Source: CAVPTL01 sp963727235
GTDB taxonomy: Bacteria; Actinomycetota; Thermoleophilia; Gaiellales; JAICJC01
Direction: 5' to 3'
Assembly: GCA_963727235.1 (NCBI GenBank)
Contig: CAVSFZ010000007.1
Location: forward strand, 1 to 64,000
DNA length: 64,000 bases
Shown here: positions 55,612 to 64,000 of the stretch, piece after piece
Position numbering within the stretch: position 1 is the stretch's first letter
How the letters are laid out: each line of letters starts with the position of its first letter
Made by a program: the position numbers and the translations under genes
The notes under the pieces: model-generated
The model's database searches: none
What the model saw: only the letters and a program-made list of their open reading frames with translations
What the model was told of the DNA's origin: nothing

Positions 55612-58600
55612 GTGATGCGCTGGGTCGTCGCCTCGAGCCTCTACTTCCGGTTCCTCGTGATCGCGATTGCCGTGGGGACAATGGCCTTCGGAGCCACCCG
55701 TGTTCGTGACATGCCGGTGGATGTGTTCCCCGAGTTCGCGCCCCCGTTCGTCGAGGTCCAGACCGAGGGGCCGGGCATGTCCACCGAGGAGATCGAATCG
55801 CTGATCACGATCCCGCTCGAGCAGTCGCTCAACAGCACTCCGGGGCTGGACGTGATGCGGTCGAAGTCGGTGCCGGGGCTCTCCGCGATCACCCTGATCT
55901 TCAAGCGCGGGACAGACAGTCTGGAAGCTCGCCAGCTGGTCAACGAGCGGCTTGCGATTGCAATGCGGAGCATCCCGACCTCAGCGGGCATTCCGTGGAT
56001 TCTGCAGCCTCTCTCGGCAACCAGCCGGGCGATGAAGATCGGCCTCTCGTCATCGAAGTACTCGATGACAGACCTGTCGATGATCGCCTACTGGACGATC
56101 AGGTGGCGACTGATGGCGGTCCCGGGGGTTGCGAACGTCGTGATCTGGGGAGACCGTTTCAAGCAGCTGCAGTTCCAGGTCGACCCGGTCAAACTCAGGC
56201 AGCACGGCGTCACGCTCGACGAGGCCATGGAGACCACCTCCAACGCGCTCGACTACGGTCTGCTGAAGTACACCGACGCCGCGAAAAACCGCGTGGGTGG
56301 GTTCATCGAGACGCCGAATCAGCGACTTGGCATCCACCACACGTTGCCCTTTGTCGGCCCCGCGCAGCTGGCTCAGGTCACGGTCGGCAACCACCACACG
56401 GCCAGCGGCGCACCGCTCGTACTCGGCGACCTGGGGACGACCGCATGGGGCCACCAGCCCCTGATCGGAGATGCCGTTGTCAATGACAAGCCGGGCCTGC
56501 TGATGGTGGTGGAGAAGTTCCCGTGGGCCAACACGCTGGACGTCACGCACGGCGTGGATCAAGCATTGGATGAACTTCGCCCCGGGTTGCGCGGTATTCA
56601 GATGGACAACCACATCTTCCGGCCGGCCGGGTTCATCGAGCTCTCGATCCACAACCTCAGAGACGCGTTGCTCTTGGGAACGCTTCTGGTCGTGCTGGTG
56701 CTGGTGGCGTTCCTGTTCCAGTGGCGGGCGGCCCTCATCAGCCTGGTGGCGATCCCGCTCTCCCTGATGGCAGCGGCGATGGTGCTGTACCTGCGGGGCG
56801 GCACGATCAACACGATGGTGCTGGCGGGATTCGTGATCGCGGTGGGGGTGGTCGTGGACGACGCCATCATCGACATCGAAAACATCGTCCGCCGGCTGCG
56901 CCAAGCTCGGGCCGCCGGAGATCAGACGCCGGCATCGTCGGTGATCCTGGAGGCCTCGCTGGAGGTCAGGCGGGCGATCGTGTACGCGACTTTGATCATC
57001 GTGCTCGCGGTGCTCCCCGTGTTCTTCATCACCAGCCTCTCGGGAGCGTTCTTCAAGCCGCTGGTGCTCTCGTACGGCCTGGCGGTGCTCGCTTCCATGG
57101 TGGTCGCTCTCACAGTCACCCCGGCACTTGCCTTGCTGCTCTTGGCCAAGGCGCCGCTGGACGAGCGCCAGCCGCCGCTCGTGCGCGTACTCCAGCGCTG
57201 GTACACGAGGATCCTTGCCCGCCTAATTCGAAGCCCCGCCCCCGCGCTCGCCGCCACGGTGATCACCCTGGTCGCCGGGTTCGCGGTGTTGCCGCTGCTC
57301 GGAGAGTCGCTGTTCCCCCACTTCCAGGAGCGCGACTTCCTGTCTCACTGGGTGACGAAACCCGGCACGTCGCATCCCGAGATCATGCGCATGACCAAGA
57401 CGATCAGCCGGGACATGCGAAACCAGCCGGGGGTGAGAGGGTTCGGCGCCCACATCGGACGGGCGGTTCAGGGCGAAGAAATCACAGGAATGAACTTCAG
57501 CGAGAACTGGATCAGTCTCGACCCATCAGCGGACTACCAGCAGTCGCTGGCGGGAGTCGAGCAAACCGTGCAGCGGTATCCGGGGCTTTTCCGCGACGTG
57601 CAGACGTACCTCAACGAGCGCATCGAAGAGGTGCTGGTGGGGTCGAGCGAGCCGATCGTGGTCCGCATCTACGGACCCGACCTCGACGTCCTCCGTGCGA
57701 AGGCTGCCGAAGTGCACGACGCGCTGCGCGGAATCAACGGCGTGGTCGACCTGCATACCGAGCTGCAGACGGACATCCCGCACATCCAGGTGAAGCCCGA
57801 CCTCACCAAGGCTGCGAAGTACGGCCTCAAGCCGGGCGACATCCGGCGGGTGGCCGCGACGCTGGTGTCGGGTGACGAGGTCAGCGACATTCACCGAAAC
57901 AGCAAGGTCTACGACATCATGGTGTGGAGCACGCCCGACACCCGGCGCAGCGTTGCAGACATCCGTCAGATCCCGCTCGACACTCCCGGCGGCGGGCACG
58001 TGCAGCTCCAGGACGTTGCCGACGTCGAGATCCTGCCGACCCCCAACCAGATCGAGCGCGAGCAGGATTCGCGCCGGATCGACGTCGCCATGGGAGTCGC
58101 AGGGCGTGGCCTCGGCGACGTGGTGGACGAGGTCAACGACCGACTCGCCAAAGTCAGCTTCCCCCACGAGTATCACGCCGACGTGATCGGGGAGTTCAAG
58201 GAGCGGCAACAGGCGCAGGGCCACATCGTCAACTACGGGCTGGCGGCGGCCATCGGGATCCTGGTGTTGCTGCAGACGTGCATCGGCAGCTTCCGGGTTG
58301 CGGCGCTCGCGTTCATCACCCTCCCCTTCGCCCTTGTGGGCGGTGTGCTCGCCGCGTTTGCCACCGGCGGGTTGATCACCCTGGGATCGCTCGTCGGATT
58401 CCTGACCGTGTTCGGCATCGCCGCTCGCAACTGCATCCTTCTGATCAACCACTTCCAGCACCTCGAGAACGAGGAAGGAGAGCCGTTCGGGCCGGAGCTG
58501 GTCCTGCGCGGTGCCCGCGAGCGCCTGGCGCCGATCCTGATGACGGCGCTGGCCACCGGACTGGCGCTGGTGCCGCTGGTCATGTCGGGAGAAATTCCGG

Positions 58601-58737
58601 GAGCCGAGATCGAATATCCGATGGCAATTGTGATCCTGGGCGGTCTGGCCACGTCGACACTGCTGAACCTGCTCGTGATCCCGGCCCTCTATCTGCGCAC
58701 ACGCAACATCACCGGCCGTCTACCCATGACGTCCTAG
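55612..58737 (+). CDS. CzcA-family RND transporter 2
   Basis: The 1041-residue paralogue of the first pump begins WVVASSLYFRFLVIAIAVG and MPVDVFPEFAPPFVEVQTEG. The TM4 motif VVVDDAIIDIENIVRR keeps the Asp, Asp and Glu of heavy-metal RND pumps, and the C-terminal half ends with VIPALYLRTRN. It has typical 12-helix size. Starts at GTG 55612 or ATG 55615. Two pumps with one adaptor suggest a hetero-oligomer or two substrates. Confidence 0.9.
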   Translation: MMRWVVASSLYFRFLVIAIAVGTMAFGATRVRDMPVDVFPEFAPPFVEVQTEGPGMSTEEIESLITIPLEQSLNSTPGLDVMRSKSVPGLSAITLIFKRGTDSLEARQLVNERLAIAMRSIPTSAGIPWILQPLSATSRAMKIGLSSSKYSMTDLSMIAYWTIRWRLMAVPGVANVVIWGDRFKQLQFQVDPVKLRQHGVTLDEAMETTSNALDYGLLKYTDAAKNRVGGFIETPNQRLGIHHTLPFVGPAQLAQVTVGNHHTASGAPLVLGDLGTTAWGHQPLIGDAVVNDKPGLLMVVEKFPWANTLDVTHGVDQALDELRPGLRGIQMDNHIFRPAGFIELSIHNLRDALLLGTLLVVLVLVAFLFQWRAALISLVAIPLSLMAAAMVLYLRGGTINTMVLAGFVIAVGVVVDDAIIDIENIVRRLRQARAAGDQTPASSVILEASLEVRRAIVYATLIIVLAVLPVFFITSLSGAFFKPLVLSYGLAVLASMVVALTVTPALALLLLAKAPLDERQPPLVRVLQRWYTRILARLIRSPAPALAATVITLVAGFAVLPLLGESLFPHFQERDFLSHWVTKPGTSHPEIMRMTKTISRDMRNQPGVRGFGAHIGRAVQGEEITGMNFSENWISLDPSADYQQSLAGVEQTVQRYPGLFRDVQTYLNERIEEVLVGSSEPIVVRIYGPDLDVLRAKAAEVHDALRGINGVVDLHTELQTDIPHIQVKPDLTKAAKYGLKPGDIRRVAATLVSGDEVSDIHRNSKVYDIMVWSTPDTRRSVADIRQIPLDTPGGGHVQLQDVADVEILPTPNQIEREQDSRRIDVAMGVAGRGLGDVVDEVNDRLAKVSFPHEYHADVIGEFKERQQAQGHIVNYGLAAAIGILVLLQTCIGSFRVAALAFITLPFALVGGVLAAFATGGLITLGSLVGFLTVFGIAARNCILLINHFQHLENEEGEPFGPELVLRGARERLAPILMTALATGLALVPLVMSGEIPGAEIEYPMAIVILGGLATSTLLNLLVIPALYLRTRNITGRLPMTS

Positions 58738-58751
58738 ATTCGGCCGGCCGC

Positions 58752-59639
58752 ATGCAATCTCTCGCGTCCATCCGCCTCAATCGCCTCGTCCCCGCCGTGC
58801 TGTTGACGGTGGTGGCATCGCTGGTGTTCGACGTCGATCGGGTCACGGCGACTCCGAGGCTGAAGCACGTCTGGGTGGTGGTTCTCGAGAACCACAGCAC
58901 CGGCCAGATCATCGGGAATCGCAACGCGCCGTACTTGAACCTGCTGGCGCGCCGTCACGGGTTGGCGACCCGGTACTACAGCATCCGGCACCCGAGCCTC
59001 CCCAACTACCTGGCGCTGATCTCCGGCTCCACTCAGGGCTGTCGCTCAGATCACTGCCGACCCGGCTACCGGGGACCGACGGTGGCGCGGCAACTGCGAA
59101 ACCACGGTCTCGCCTGGCGTGGGTACTTCCAGGGCCTTCCGCACGTGGGATACGTCGGTCATGACCGGGGTACGTACATTCGCCATCACAATCCGTTTGC
59201 GTACTTCTCGAGCATCATCCGCTCCCCGGCGCGGCGGAACCTGCTCCCGCTGGAGCGTCTAACGCGGGGCCTCCGCCGCCCGCCCGCGTTCAGCCTGGTG
59301 ATACCCGACAACCAGCACAACATGCACGACGGCAGCGTCAGGAGTGCGGATCGCTGGCTGCACGCCTGGATTCCGAGGATCATGCGATCCCCGGGGTTCC
59401 ACCGCGGCGGGGTCATCTTCATCACCTATGACGAAGGGCGACATGATTCCTCGGGGTGCTGCATGAGCGGAATCCAGGGTGGCCGCACGTTGCTGATCGC
59501 GATCACCCCTCACCGGCGCCATGTGATCCTGAGCCATCCCCGCACCGCGTACTCACTCCTGCGCACGATCGAGAACGGCTTTCGGCTTGCGCCGCTGGGC
59601 CTGGCTCGACAGGCTGTGCCGTTGAACGGGTTCTGGTGA
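58752..59639 (+). CDS. Secreted phosphoesterase of the AcpA/phospholipase C superfamily
   Basis: The 295-residue protein has a signal-anchor (LVPAVLLTVVASLVFDV) and the metal/phosphate motifs of the phosphoesterase family: VWVVVLENHSTGQIIG, the Ser-containing IRHPSLPNYLALISGSTQG, and IFITYDEGRHDSSGC. Acid phosphatase and phospholipase C activities are both known in the family. It follows the second pump by 14 bp and may share its transcript. The stop codon TGA (59637-59639) is part of a palindromic repeat. Confidence 0.85.
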   Translation: MQSLASIRLNRLVPAVLLTVVASLVFDVDRVTATPRLKHVWVVVLENHSTGQIIGNRNAPYLNLLARRHGLATRYYSIRHPSLPNYLALISGSTQGCRSDHCRPGYRGPTVARQLRNHGLAWRGYFQGLPHVGYVGHDRGTYIRHHNPFAYFSSIIRSPARRNLLPLERLTRGLRRPPAFSLVIPDNQHNMHDGSVRSADRWLHAWIPRIMRSPGFHRGGVIFITYDEGRHDSSGCCMSGIQGGRTLLIAITPHRRHVILSHPRTAYSLLRTIENGFRLAPLGLARQAVPLNGFW

Positions 59640-59666
59640 ATAACGGTGCCTGGCACCGTTACTCAC
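59636..59666. repeat. Palindromic repeat between phosphoesterase and tRNA-Ala
   Basis: The 31-bp repeat (GTGAATAACGGTGCC left, GGCACCGTTACTCAC right, central T) has one arm mismatch. It begins at the phosphoesterase stop codon and ends 4 bp before the 3' end of the tRNA gene on the other strand, placing it as a terminator for both. Confidence 0.9.
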
Positions 59667-59670
59667 GCGA

Positions 59671-59743
59671 TGGAGCGGATCGGGATCGAACCGACGACCT
59701 TCTGGTTGCAAACCAGATGCTCTCCCAACTGAGCTACCGCCCC
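59671..59743 (-). tRNA. tRNA-Ala (anticodon TGC)
   Basis: A 73-nt cloverleaf on the minus strand. The acceptor stem pairs GGGGCGG with CCGCTCC (one G-T pair). The D arm contains GCTCAGTTGGGAGAGC, the anticodon stem TCTGG/CCAGA closes a loop TTTGCAA with anticodon TGC, and the T arm is GTCGG-TTCGATC-CCGAT. The discriminator base is A and the 3' CCA is not encoded. Confidence 0.95.
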
Positions 59744-59762
59744 TGGAGGGGTTCTGTGCCCG

Positions 59763-59768
59763 AGTCTA
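59763..59768 (-). promoter_or_regulatory. -10 box of tRNA-Ala
   Basis: TAGACT on the minus strand lies about 19 bp upstream of the tRNA 5' end. No clear -35 is seen. The remaining gap to the GH16-like gene (59769-59990) has no coding potential; the only structure is a hairpin of about 6 bp, CGCCGG/CCGGCG, near 59946-59972. Confidence 0.4.
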
Positions 59769-59990
59769 GCGAGCCGCGCGCGGGACTGCCTCGTGCAAAT
59801 CGGTAAATGCCGGAAAATCCAATCCCAGAGCGGGATAGGGCGTATCCCACGGCGTCAATTCAGCCCGCATTTTGCGACTTTGGGGCCATATCTGTACCAC
59901 CGGGAAGCACAATGTAAGGGAGCGATAAAAGTCTTGTGAGATTCACGCCGGAAGGGTTGAAAATCCCGGCGCAGAGCCGATCATGAGCAA

Positions 59991-60755
59991 ATGCTCCGAC
60001 TCAAGCTCTACCTCGCCCCGATCCTCGTGCTGTCCGTTCTCGCGACCGCACTGGTCGCCTCCCAGGCCTCGGCCGCCTCGAAAGTCCGCGCCGCAGCCAA
60101 GGGGCCGTTCGCACACAGGGTCTATCTCGCCAAGTTCGACAACCCCATCAAGAAGCACACCTGGTCGATCTATGACGGCCAGCCCACCTGCTGTCCGCAG
60201 TCCGGTTGGGCCAAGTCCCATGTCGTCGTCGAAAACGGCGCCCTTCGGATCCGCGTCTACCGCGACAAGGCCCGCAGCAACAAGTGGGTCGCCGGAGGAG
60301 TGTCCATGGCCCGGTTGGTCAACCAGAAGTACGGCCGCTGGGTCGTGCGGTTCCGCATGCCCCGTGGGGCAGGCACCGGCATGGACGTCGCCCTTCGGCC
60401 CAACGGTAACGGGACGGTCGTCGACTGGATCGAGTCCGCCTCGATCTACGGCGCCAAGCGCAACACCGAGACCGCAACGCTGCATTACGGCAACACCCGT
60501 GTGCACGCCAAGGTGCATGCCAACTTCGCCAAGTGGCACACGATGTCGCTCGAATGGCGCCCGAATCGCATCACCGTCAAGCTCGACGGCAGGGCGTGGG
60601 CCAACTACACCAGCCACATTCCCACCGAGCCGATGCATCTGGTCATGCAGACGAACGTCGGCTCCAACGGCTTCACCGGTGTGATGCCGAACAGCTCGAC
60701 GCCCAAGCGCGTCGCGCTGCAAGTCGACTACGTGGCGGTCTACCGCTACCACTGA
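59991..60755 (+). CDS. Secreted GH16-like (laminarinase-fold) protein with altered catalytic motif
   Basis: The 254-residue protein has a signal peptide (LYLAPILVLSVLATALVASQ) and a jelly-roll domain of GH16 type, with YGRWVVRFRMPRGAGTGMDV, WHTMSLEWRPNRITVKLDG and a final VDYVAVYRY. The GH16 active site is normally E-x-D-x-x-E; here it reads V143-V-D145-W-I-E148. The Asp and acid/base Glu remain but the nucleophile Glu is Val. It may bind, not cut, a beta-glucan-like polymer. Confidence 0.75.
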   Translation: MLRLKLYLAPILVLSVLATALVASQASAASKVRAAAKGPFAHRVYLAKFDNPIKKHTWSIYDGQPTCCPQSGWAKSHVVVENGALRIRVYRDKARSNKWVAGGVSMARLVNQKYGRWVVRFRMPRGAGTGMDVALRPNGNGTVVDWIESASIYGAKRNTETATLHYGNTRVHAKVHANFAKWHTMSLEWRPNRITVKLDGRAWANYTSHIPTEPMHLVMQTNVGSNGFTGVMPNSSTPKRVALQVDYVAVYRYH

Positions 60756-60795
60756 TCGCGATCAGGTGGCGGGCGGTCTCTGCTGAGGCCGCCCG

Positions 60796-61260
60796 CTACT
60801 TGATCACCAGCACAGCGACCGTGGAGTGGCGGACGATCCGCTCGACGTTCGATCCCACCAGGTAGTCGCGGGCACCGCCGCTGCCGCCGCCGCCGATCAC
60901 GATCACGTCGGGTGTGATCTGCTCGGCGGTCTCGAGGATCGCGTCCTCCACATCGCCCTCGTACACCACCCCTTCGGCGGGGATGCCCGCGGCCACGAAC
61001 TCCTCGACCGACTCCCTCACGACCTCCTCGGCGTCCTGCTCCATCTCGCGCCGCACCTCCGGCAGGTAGATGCTGCCGCGTTTGCGGAACGACTTGGGCG
61101 AGTCGTAGGCGCACACCACCGTCACCCGGGCCTCCCAGAAGCGTGCGATTCCCATCGCCCAGCGTTGCGCGCGCAGGGCGACCTCCTCGCCGTCGGTGCC
61201 GAACAGGATGTGGTTGACCGCATCGGTCTCGAAGGGGTCGACGATCGGATCGGAACTCAT
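60796..61260 (-). CDS. Universal stress protein (UspA family)
   Basis: The 154-residue protein has the UspA fold with HILFGTDGEEVALRAQRWAM at the start and the ATP-binding pattern G-x2-G-x9-G-S in VIGGGGSGGARDYLVGSNVE. It ends with TVAVLVIK. It overlaps the APC permease gene by 4 bp, so it is co-translated with a transporter. Fused or adjacent Usp domains often regulate transport. Confidence 0.93.
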   Translation of the reverse strand: MSSDPIVDPFETDAVNHILFGTDGEEVALRAQRWAMGIARFWEARVTVVCAYDSPKSFRKRGSIYLPEVRREMEQDAEEVVRESVEEFVAAGIPAEGVVYEGDVEDAILETAEQITPDVIVIGGGGSGGARDYLVGSNVERIVRHSTVAVLVIK

Positions 61261-62717
61261 TGCTCACTCCAGATGACGAGGTCGTCCACGACCACCGGTT
61301 CGGCCTGGCGATCCTTCTTGATAAACCACTTCGAGAGTGGATAGGTGAGCGGCCCCAGGATGGCGGCGCCGAACGACAGGTACATCGCACCGATGCCCTC
61401 GTCCTGCACCGTCTGCCACACCGCGAACAGGATGATGGCCGTTGGCAGCGCCGTGACCAGGAAGATCCCGAACCACCCCCACGGCACCCGGAACGGACGC
61501 GGCATATCGGGCCGCTTGATGCGAAGCGCGATCAGCGCCGCGAACTCGAGCATCAGTCCCAGCGAGTAGATGAACACGTCGACCACCACCAACGACTCGA
61601 ATGGCCCCAACGTGAAGATCGAGTAGATCACCGAGCACAGCAGGATCGCGACCCAGGGCGTCCCATACTTGTGGTGCTCCCTGGTGATGAACTGCGGCAG
61701 CCATCCGTCGCGGGCCACCACGAACGGCACCCGCGAGACCGATAACAGCAGCGCCGCAAAAAGCCCGGCCGCGGAGACCAGACCTCCGATCGTCAGCAGC
61801 ACCTGCAACCACTCACCCGCCAGATTGCCACCCACCACCGGGAAGTACCCCGCCGTCCAAGCCTGCCAGTCAGTGCCGCCCGCGAGCCCTGCCATCACCG
61901 GCAGCACGTAACAGGCCGTGATCAGCGGGATGCACAGGAACAGCGCCTTGGGGAAGGTGCGCTTGGGATTCTCGATCTCCCCCATCACGGTCGAGAGCCC
62001 GTCCCAGCCGAGATAGTTCCACATACAGATCCAGAGTCCGGCGCCAAACGCCGCCGCCGGGGTCGACCCGGAGACGATGAACGGGTGGAACGGGTTGATG
62101 CCGTCGATGAACAGCTTTGGGATCCCGATCAGCACCAGCACCGCAAATGGCGCCAGGATGATGAACATGAATGCCAGCGACGAATCGCCGACGACCGCCG
62201 CCCCGCGGATGTTGAGCCAAGTGAAGGGCCAGATCACCGCGAGTGCGACCAGCCAGTGCAGGTCGAACTGGGCCGACCCGATGCTGAAGAAGACGGTGTC
62301 GCCGGCCGCCGCCTGGGGCACGTATGTCTGGGACAGGTAGTCGGCGAACAGCACCGGGTAGATGGCCATGTCGACCCACGTGCAGGTCCATGACCAGAAG
62401 CCCTCTTGATATCCCCAGAACTTCCCCAGGCCGGCCTTGACCCACTGGTAGAAACCGCCTTCCACGGGCATCGCCGTACCCAGCTCGGCCACCATCAGCG
62501 CTGCCGGCAGGCTCCAGATGATCGGGGTGATCAGCAGCAGGAAGATCGCCATTCCCGGCCCCGAGGAGCTGACCATGTCCTCCAGCCCGTAGGCCCCGCC
62601 GGAGACCGTGAAGAACATCAGGCCGACCAACGGAAGCAGCCTCAGCTGGCGCTGGACGACATGCACGACCACGTCGCGACCGGTTACCCCGCCGACCGGC
62701 TGTGCCATCTCACTCAC
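61257..62717 (-). CDS. APC-superfamily amino-acid/polyamine permease
   Basis: The 486-residue protein has 12 helices. The first holds the substrate-binding GLMFFTVSGGAYGLED unwound region, and later segments include PVEGGFYQWVKAGLGKFWGY and VMGEIENPKRTFPKAL, typical of APC amino-acid/polyamine antiporters. It overlaps the gene upstream (binding protein) and downstream (Usp) by 4 bp each. Confidence 0.92.
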   Translation of the reverse strand: MSEMAQPVGGVTGRDVVVHVVQRQLRLLPLVGLMFFTVSGGAYGLEDMVSSSGPGMAIFLLLITPIIWSLPAALMVAELGTAMPVEGGFYQWVKAGLGKFWGYQEGFWSWTCTWVDMAIYPVLFADYLSQTYVPQAAAGDTVFFSIGSAQFDLHWLVALAVIWPFTWLNIRGAAVVGDSSLAFMFIILAPFAVLVLIGIPKLFIDGINPFHPFIVSGSTPAAAFGAGLWICMWNYLGWDGLSTVMGEIENPKRTFPKALFLCIPLITACYVLPVMAGLAGGTDWQAWTAGYFPVVGGNLAGEWLQVLLTIGGLVSAAGLFAALLLSVSRVPFVVARDGWLPQFITREHHKYGTPWVAILLCSVIYSIFTLGPFESLVVVDVFIYSLGLMLEFAALIALRIKRPDMPRPFRVPWGWFGIFLVTALPTAIILFAVWQTVQDEGIGAMYLSFGAAILGPLTYPLSKWFIKKDRQAEPVVVDDLVIWSEQ

Positions 62718-63835
62718 GGCGCCACCTCCCCAGACTGGCCGGACACCTGCTGCCAGATGCTCAGATACAGCTGGCGCATGGCCGGCCCGACGTCGCGGGT
62801 ACCCAGCAGCCCCAGCAGCGAGTCGCGCGACGGGTTGGTTGCTTTGTTGTCGACGATGGCGGGATCCTCCTTGGCCAGGATGTCGAGTGAGGCTTGGTTG
62901 GGTGTGGAATATCCGAAGTACTTGGTGATCTCAGCGCCCACCTTGGGCTCGAGCACGTAGTCCATGAACGCCAGGGCGGCGTCGCGGTCGGGCGCGTCCT
63001 TGGGGATCGCCAGGTTGTCGAACCAGATGCTGCCGTCGGTCGGCAGCAGGTACTTGATGTGGGGGTTCTGGCGCATCGCCTGGGCGGCGTCGCCGTTGTA
63101 CATGATCGAGATGTCGGCCTGCCCGTCGAGCAGCGGCTGGGCGGGATGGTCGGCATCCACCGGCACGAACCCGAGGCTCGAGACCCAGGCGCCGGCCTTG
63201 TGCAGCTCCTCGGCTGTGGGGGAGTTCTTGTCGTAGCCAAGCGCGATCATGCCGGCGCCCAGCACATCGCGGTTGTCGTCCACCAGCGCAACCTTGCCGT
63301 GGTACTGGGGATCGGCCAGGCCGGCCCAGGTGGTCGGCGGGTCGGTCACCTTGGTGTCGTCGTAGGCGATCCCGGTGGTGCCCCACTGGTAGGGGATGGT
63401 GTACTTCTTCTCGGGCGTCTTGCCCTTGATCTGGCGCAGCGAGCTGCCGGGATCGAACTCCGGCGACCGGAAGCTGGGATCGATGTTGGAGAAGTTCTGG
63501 AGATCCTTGGTGGTGTTGATCGACTCCAGCAGGTGCTGGTCGCGGAGGATCTCGACGGCGTAGTCGGACGGGATCACGATGTCGTACTTGCCCGGGTTGG
63601 CCTGAATCCCGGCGATCGCCTGCTCGTTGGAGTTGTAGTAGGTGACGTGCACCTCGAGCCCGTACTTCTGCTCGAAGCCCGAGATCACCGACGGCGGCAC
63701 ATACCGTGTCCAGGTGTACAGATTCAGCTGCTTGGAGCTGACGTCATGGCCACCGCCACCCACGCTGCATCCGGACAGCAGCGTGACTGCCAGAACGGTG
63801 ATCAGGGATACCCGGTGTCGAACCTGAATCCGCAT
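62714..63835 (-). CDS. PotD-like extracellular substrate-binding lipoprotein
   Basis: The 373-residue protein starts with a lipoprotein signal (LITVLAVTLLSGC) and matches spermidine/putrescine-binding proteins (LNLYTWTRYVPPSVISGFEQ, YDIVIPSDYAVEILRDQHLL, GYDKNSPTAEELHKAGAW, WFDNLAIPKDAPDRDAA). Such proteins normally serve ABC importers (PotABC). Here the downstream partner is an APC permease instead. Confidence 0.92.
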   Translation of the reverse strand: MRIQVRHRVSLITVLAVTLLSGCSVGGGGHDVSSKQLNLYTWTRYVPPSVISGFEQKYGLEVHVTYYNSNEQAIAGIQANPGKYDIVIPSDYAVEILRDQHLLESINTTKDLQNFSNIDPSFRSPEFDPGSSLRQIKGKTPEKKYTIPYQWGTTGIAYDDTKVTDPPTTWAGLADPQYHGKVALVDDNRDVLGAGMIALGYDKNSPTAEELHKAGAWVSSLGFVPVDADHPAQPLLDGQADISIMYNGDAAQAMRQNPHIKYLLPTDGSIWFDNLAIPKDAPDRDAALAFMDYVLEPKVGAEITKYFGYSTPNQASLDILAKEDPAIVDNKATNPSRDSLLGLLGTRDVGPAMRQLYLSIWQQVSGQSGEVAP

Positions 63836-63846
63836 TCAGGTCAGCG

Positions 63847-63875
63847 ACCATACCCCCAAGGGCTGCTCGACTCAA
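63847..63875 (-). promoter_or_regulatory. Promoter of the PotD-APC-Usp operon
   Basis: TTGAGT (63870-63875), 17 bp and TATGGT (63847-63852) on the minus strand. The -10 ends 11 nt before ATG 63835, so the leader is only 3-5 nt. The C-rich spacer shows no other motif. Confidence 0.55.
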
Positions 63876-63900
63876 GCGATTGTTACAGTTTTAAGGCAGT

Positions 63901-64000
63901 TCAGCCGCCCGCGAGGCTCCACCACGACACCCGGCCGGAGGAGTCGCTCGGCTCCCACCGGAACCGCTTGGTGGCCACCCGCAGGCCGATGATCGCCCAC
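63901..64000 (-). CDS. C-terminal end of a membrane protein, probably an ABC-2 type permease
   Basis: The minus strand reads WAIIGLRVATKRFRWEPSDS and then a short tail to TGA at 63901-63903. The 'helix plus ALRxFRWEP-like basic tail' is common at the end of ABC-2 type export permeases. Only 32 codons are inside the window, so the family is a guess. Confidence 0.35.
   Translation of the reverse strand, partial: WAIIGLRVATKRFRWEPSDSSGRVSWWSLAGG

Noticed and set aside
59769..59990. Riboswitch or small RNA before the GH16-like gene
   Set aside because: A short hairpin near 59946-59972 is the only structure; I could not match conserved cores of known riboswitch classes.

Overview
The window is high-GC DNA with dense, tightly packed genes, many GTG starts and 4-bp stop/start overlaps. 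The heat-shock cluster dnaK-grpE-dnaJ-hspR-clpB, the CDP-alcohol phosphotransferase with a mycobacterial-type inositol-1-phosphate synthase, a SARP-type regulator and the GT39/GT2 envelope genes all point to an actinobacterium. A deep-branching, Thermoleophilia-like lineage is my guess; the phylum is much firmer than the class. Many genes have a TANNNT or GATANT -10 box only 6-7 nt before the start codon, so leaderless mRNAs appear common.

Layout. Positions 1-3649 hold four genes in a row that are broken by frameshifts (peptide-binding protein fragment, PsuG, PQQ-type propeller, membrane protein); everything downstream looks intact, which suggests poor consensus or a contig edge, or else local decay. 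3646-10142 is the minus-strand chaperone operon. 10243-17031 holds moaA and then an inositol-lipid block: a PAP2/AUR1-like enzyme, a self-regulated-looking Fic gene, a CDP-alcohol phosphotransferase, Ino1 and an unusual GT4-PHP fusion. 17038-19624 encodes two tandem secreted lectin-like proteins. 19773-26241 has a divergent UDG-fold protein, a presenilin-like membrane protein, a sedolisin, an rRNA m5U methyltransferase and an HExxH peptidase.

26372-33393 is the most coherent new-looking system. An ArnT-like GT39 gene is divergent from an operon of ArnC-like GT2, RmlB-like SDR, ATP-grasp enzyme, DegT aminotransferase and an AglD/MprF-type flippase. I read it as an Arn-like route for making, lipid-linking, flipping and transferring an amino sugar, with an ATP-grasp step in place of the formyltransferase. 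33411-41760 contains argF, a 5'-3' exonuclease, two large GT-C-like membrane proteins, an amino-acid dehydrogenase, a zinc-finger coiled-coil protein and a VOC protein.

41807-44490 holds csbD behind a SigB/SigF-like promoter and an operon of class II aldolase, D-threonine-aldolase-like PLP enzyme and RidA, with a divergent esterase and an operator-like inverted repeat between them. 45672-51582 has secreted and membrane proteins, an OmpR/HK two-component system and a SARP regulator. 51703-58737 encodes two CzcA-like RND pumps around one short adaptor lipoprotein. 58752-64000 holds a secreted phosphoesterase, tRNA-Ala(TGC), a GH16-like protein without its nucleophile, and an operon of PotD-like binding protein, APC permease and universal stress protein.

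A dispersed palindromic repeat of about 31 bp, with core GGTGCCWGGCACC, occurs at least eight times. It often supplies or abuts stop codons and is associated with a 124-bp partial gene duplication at 35255-35378.
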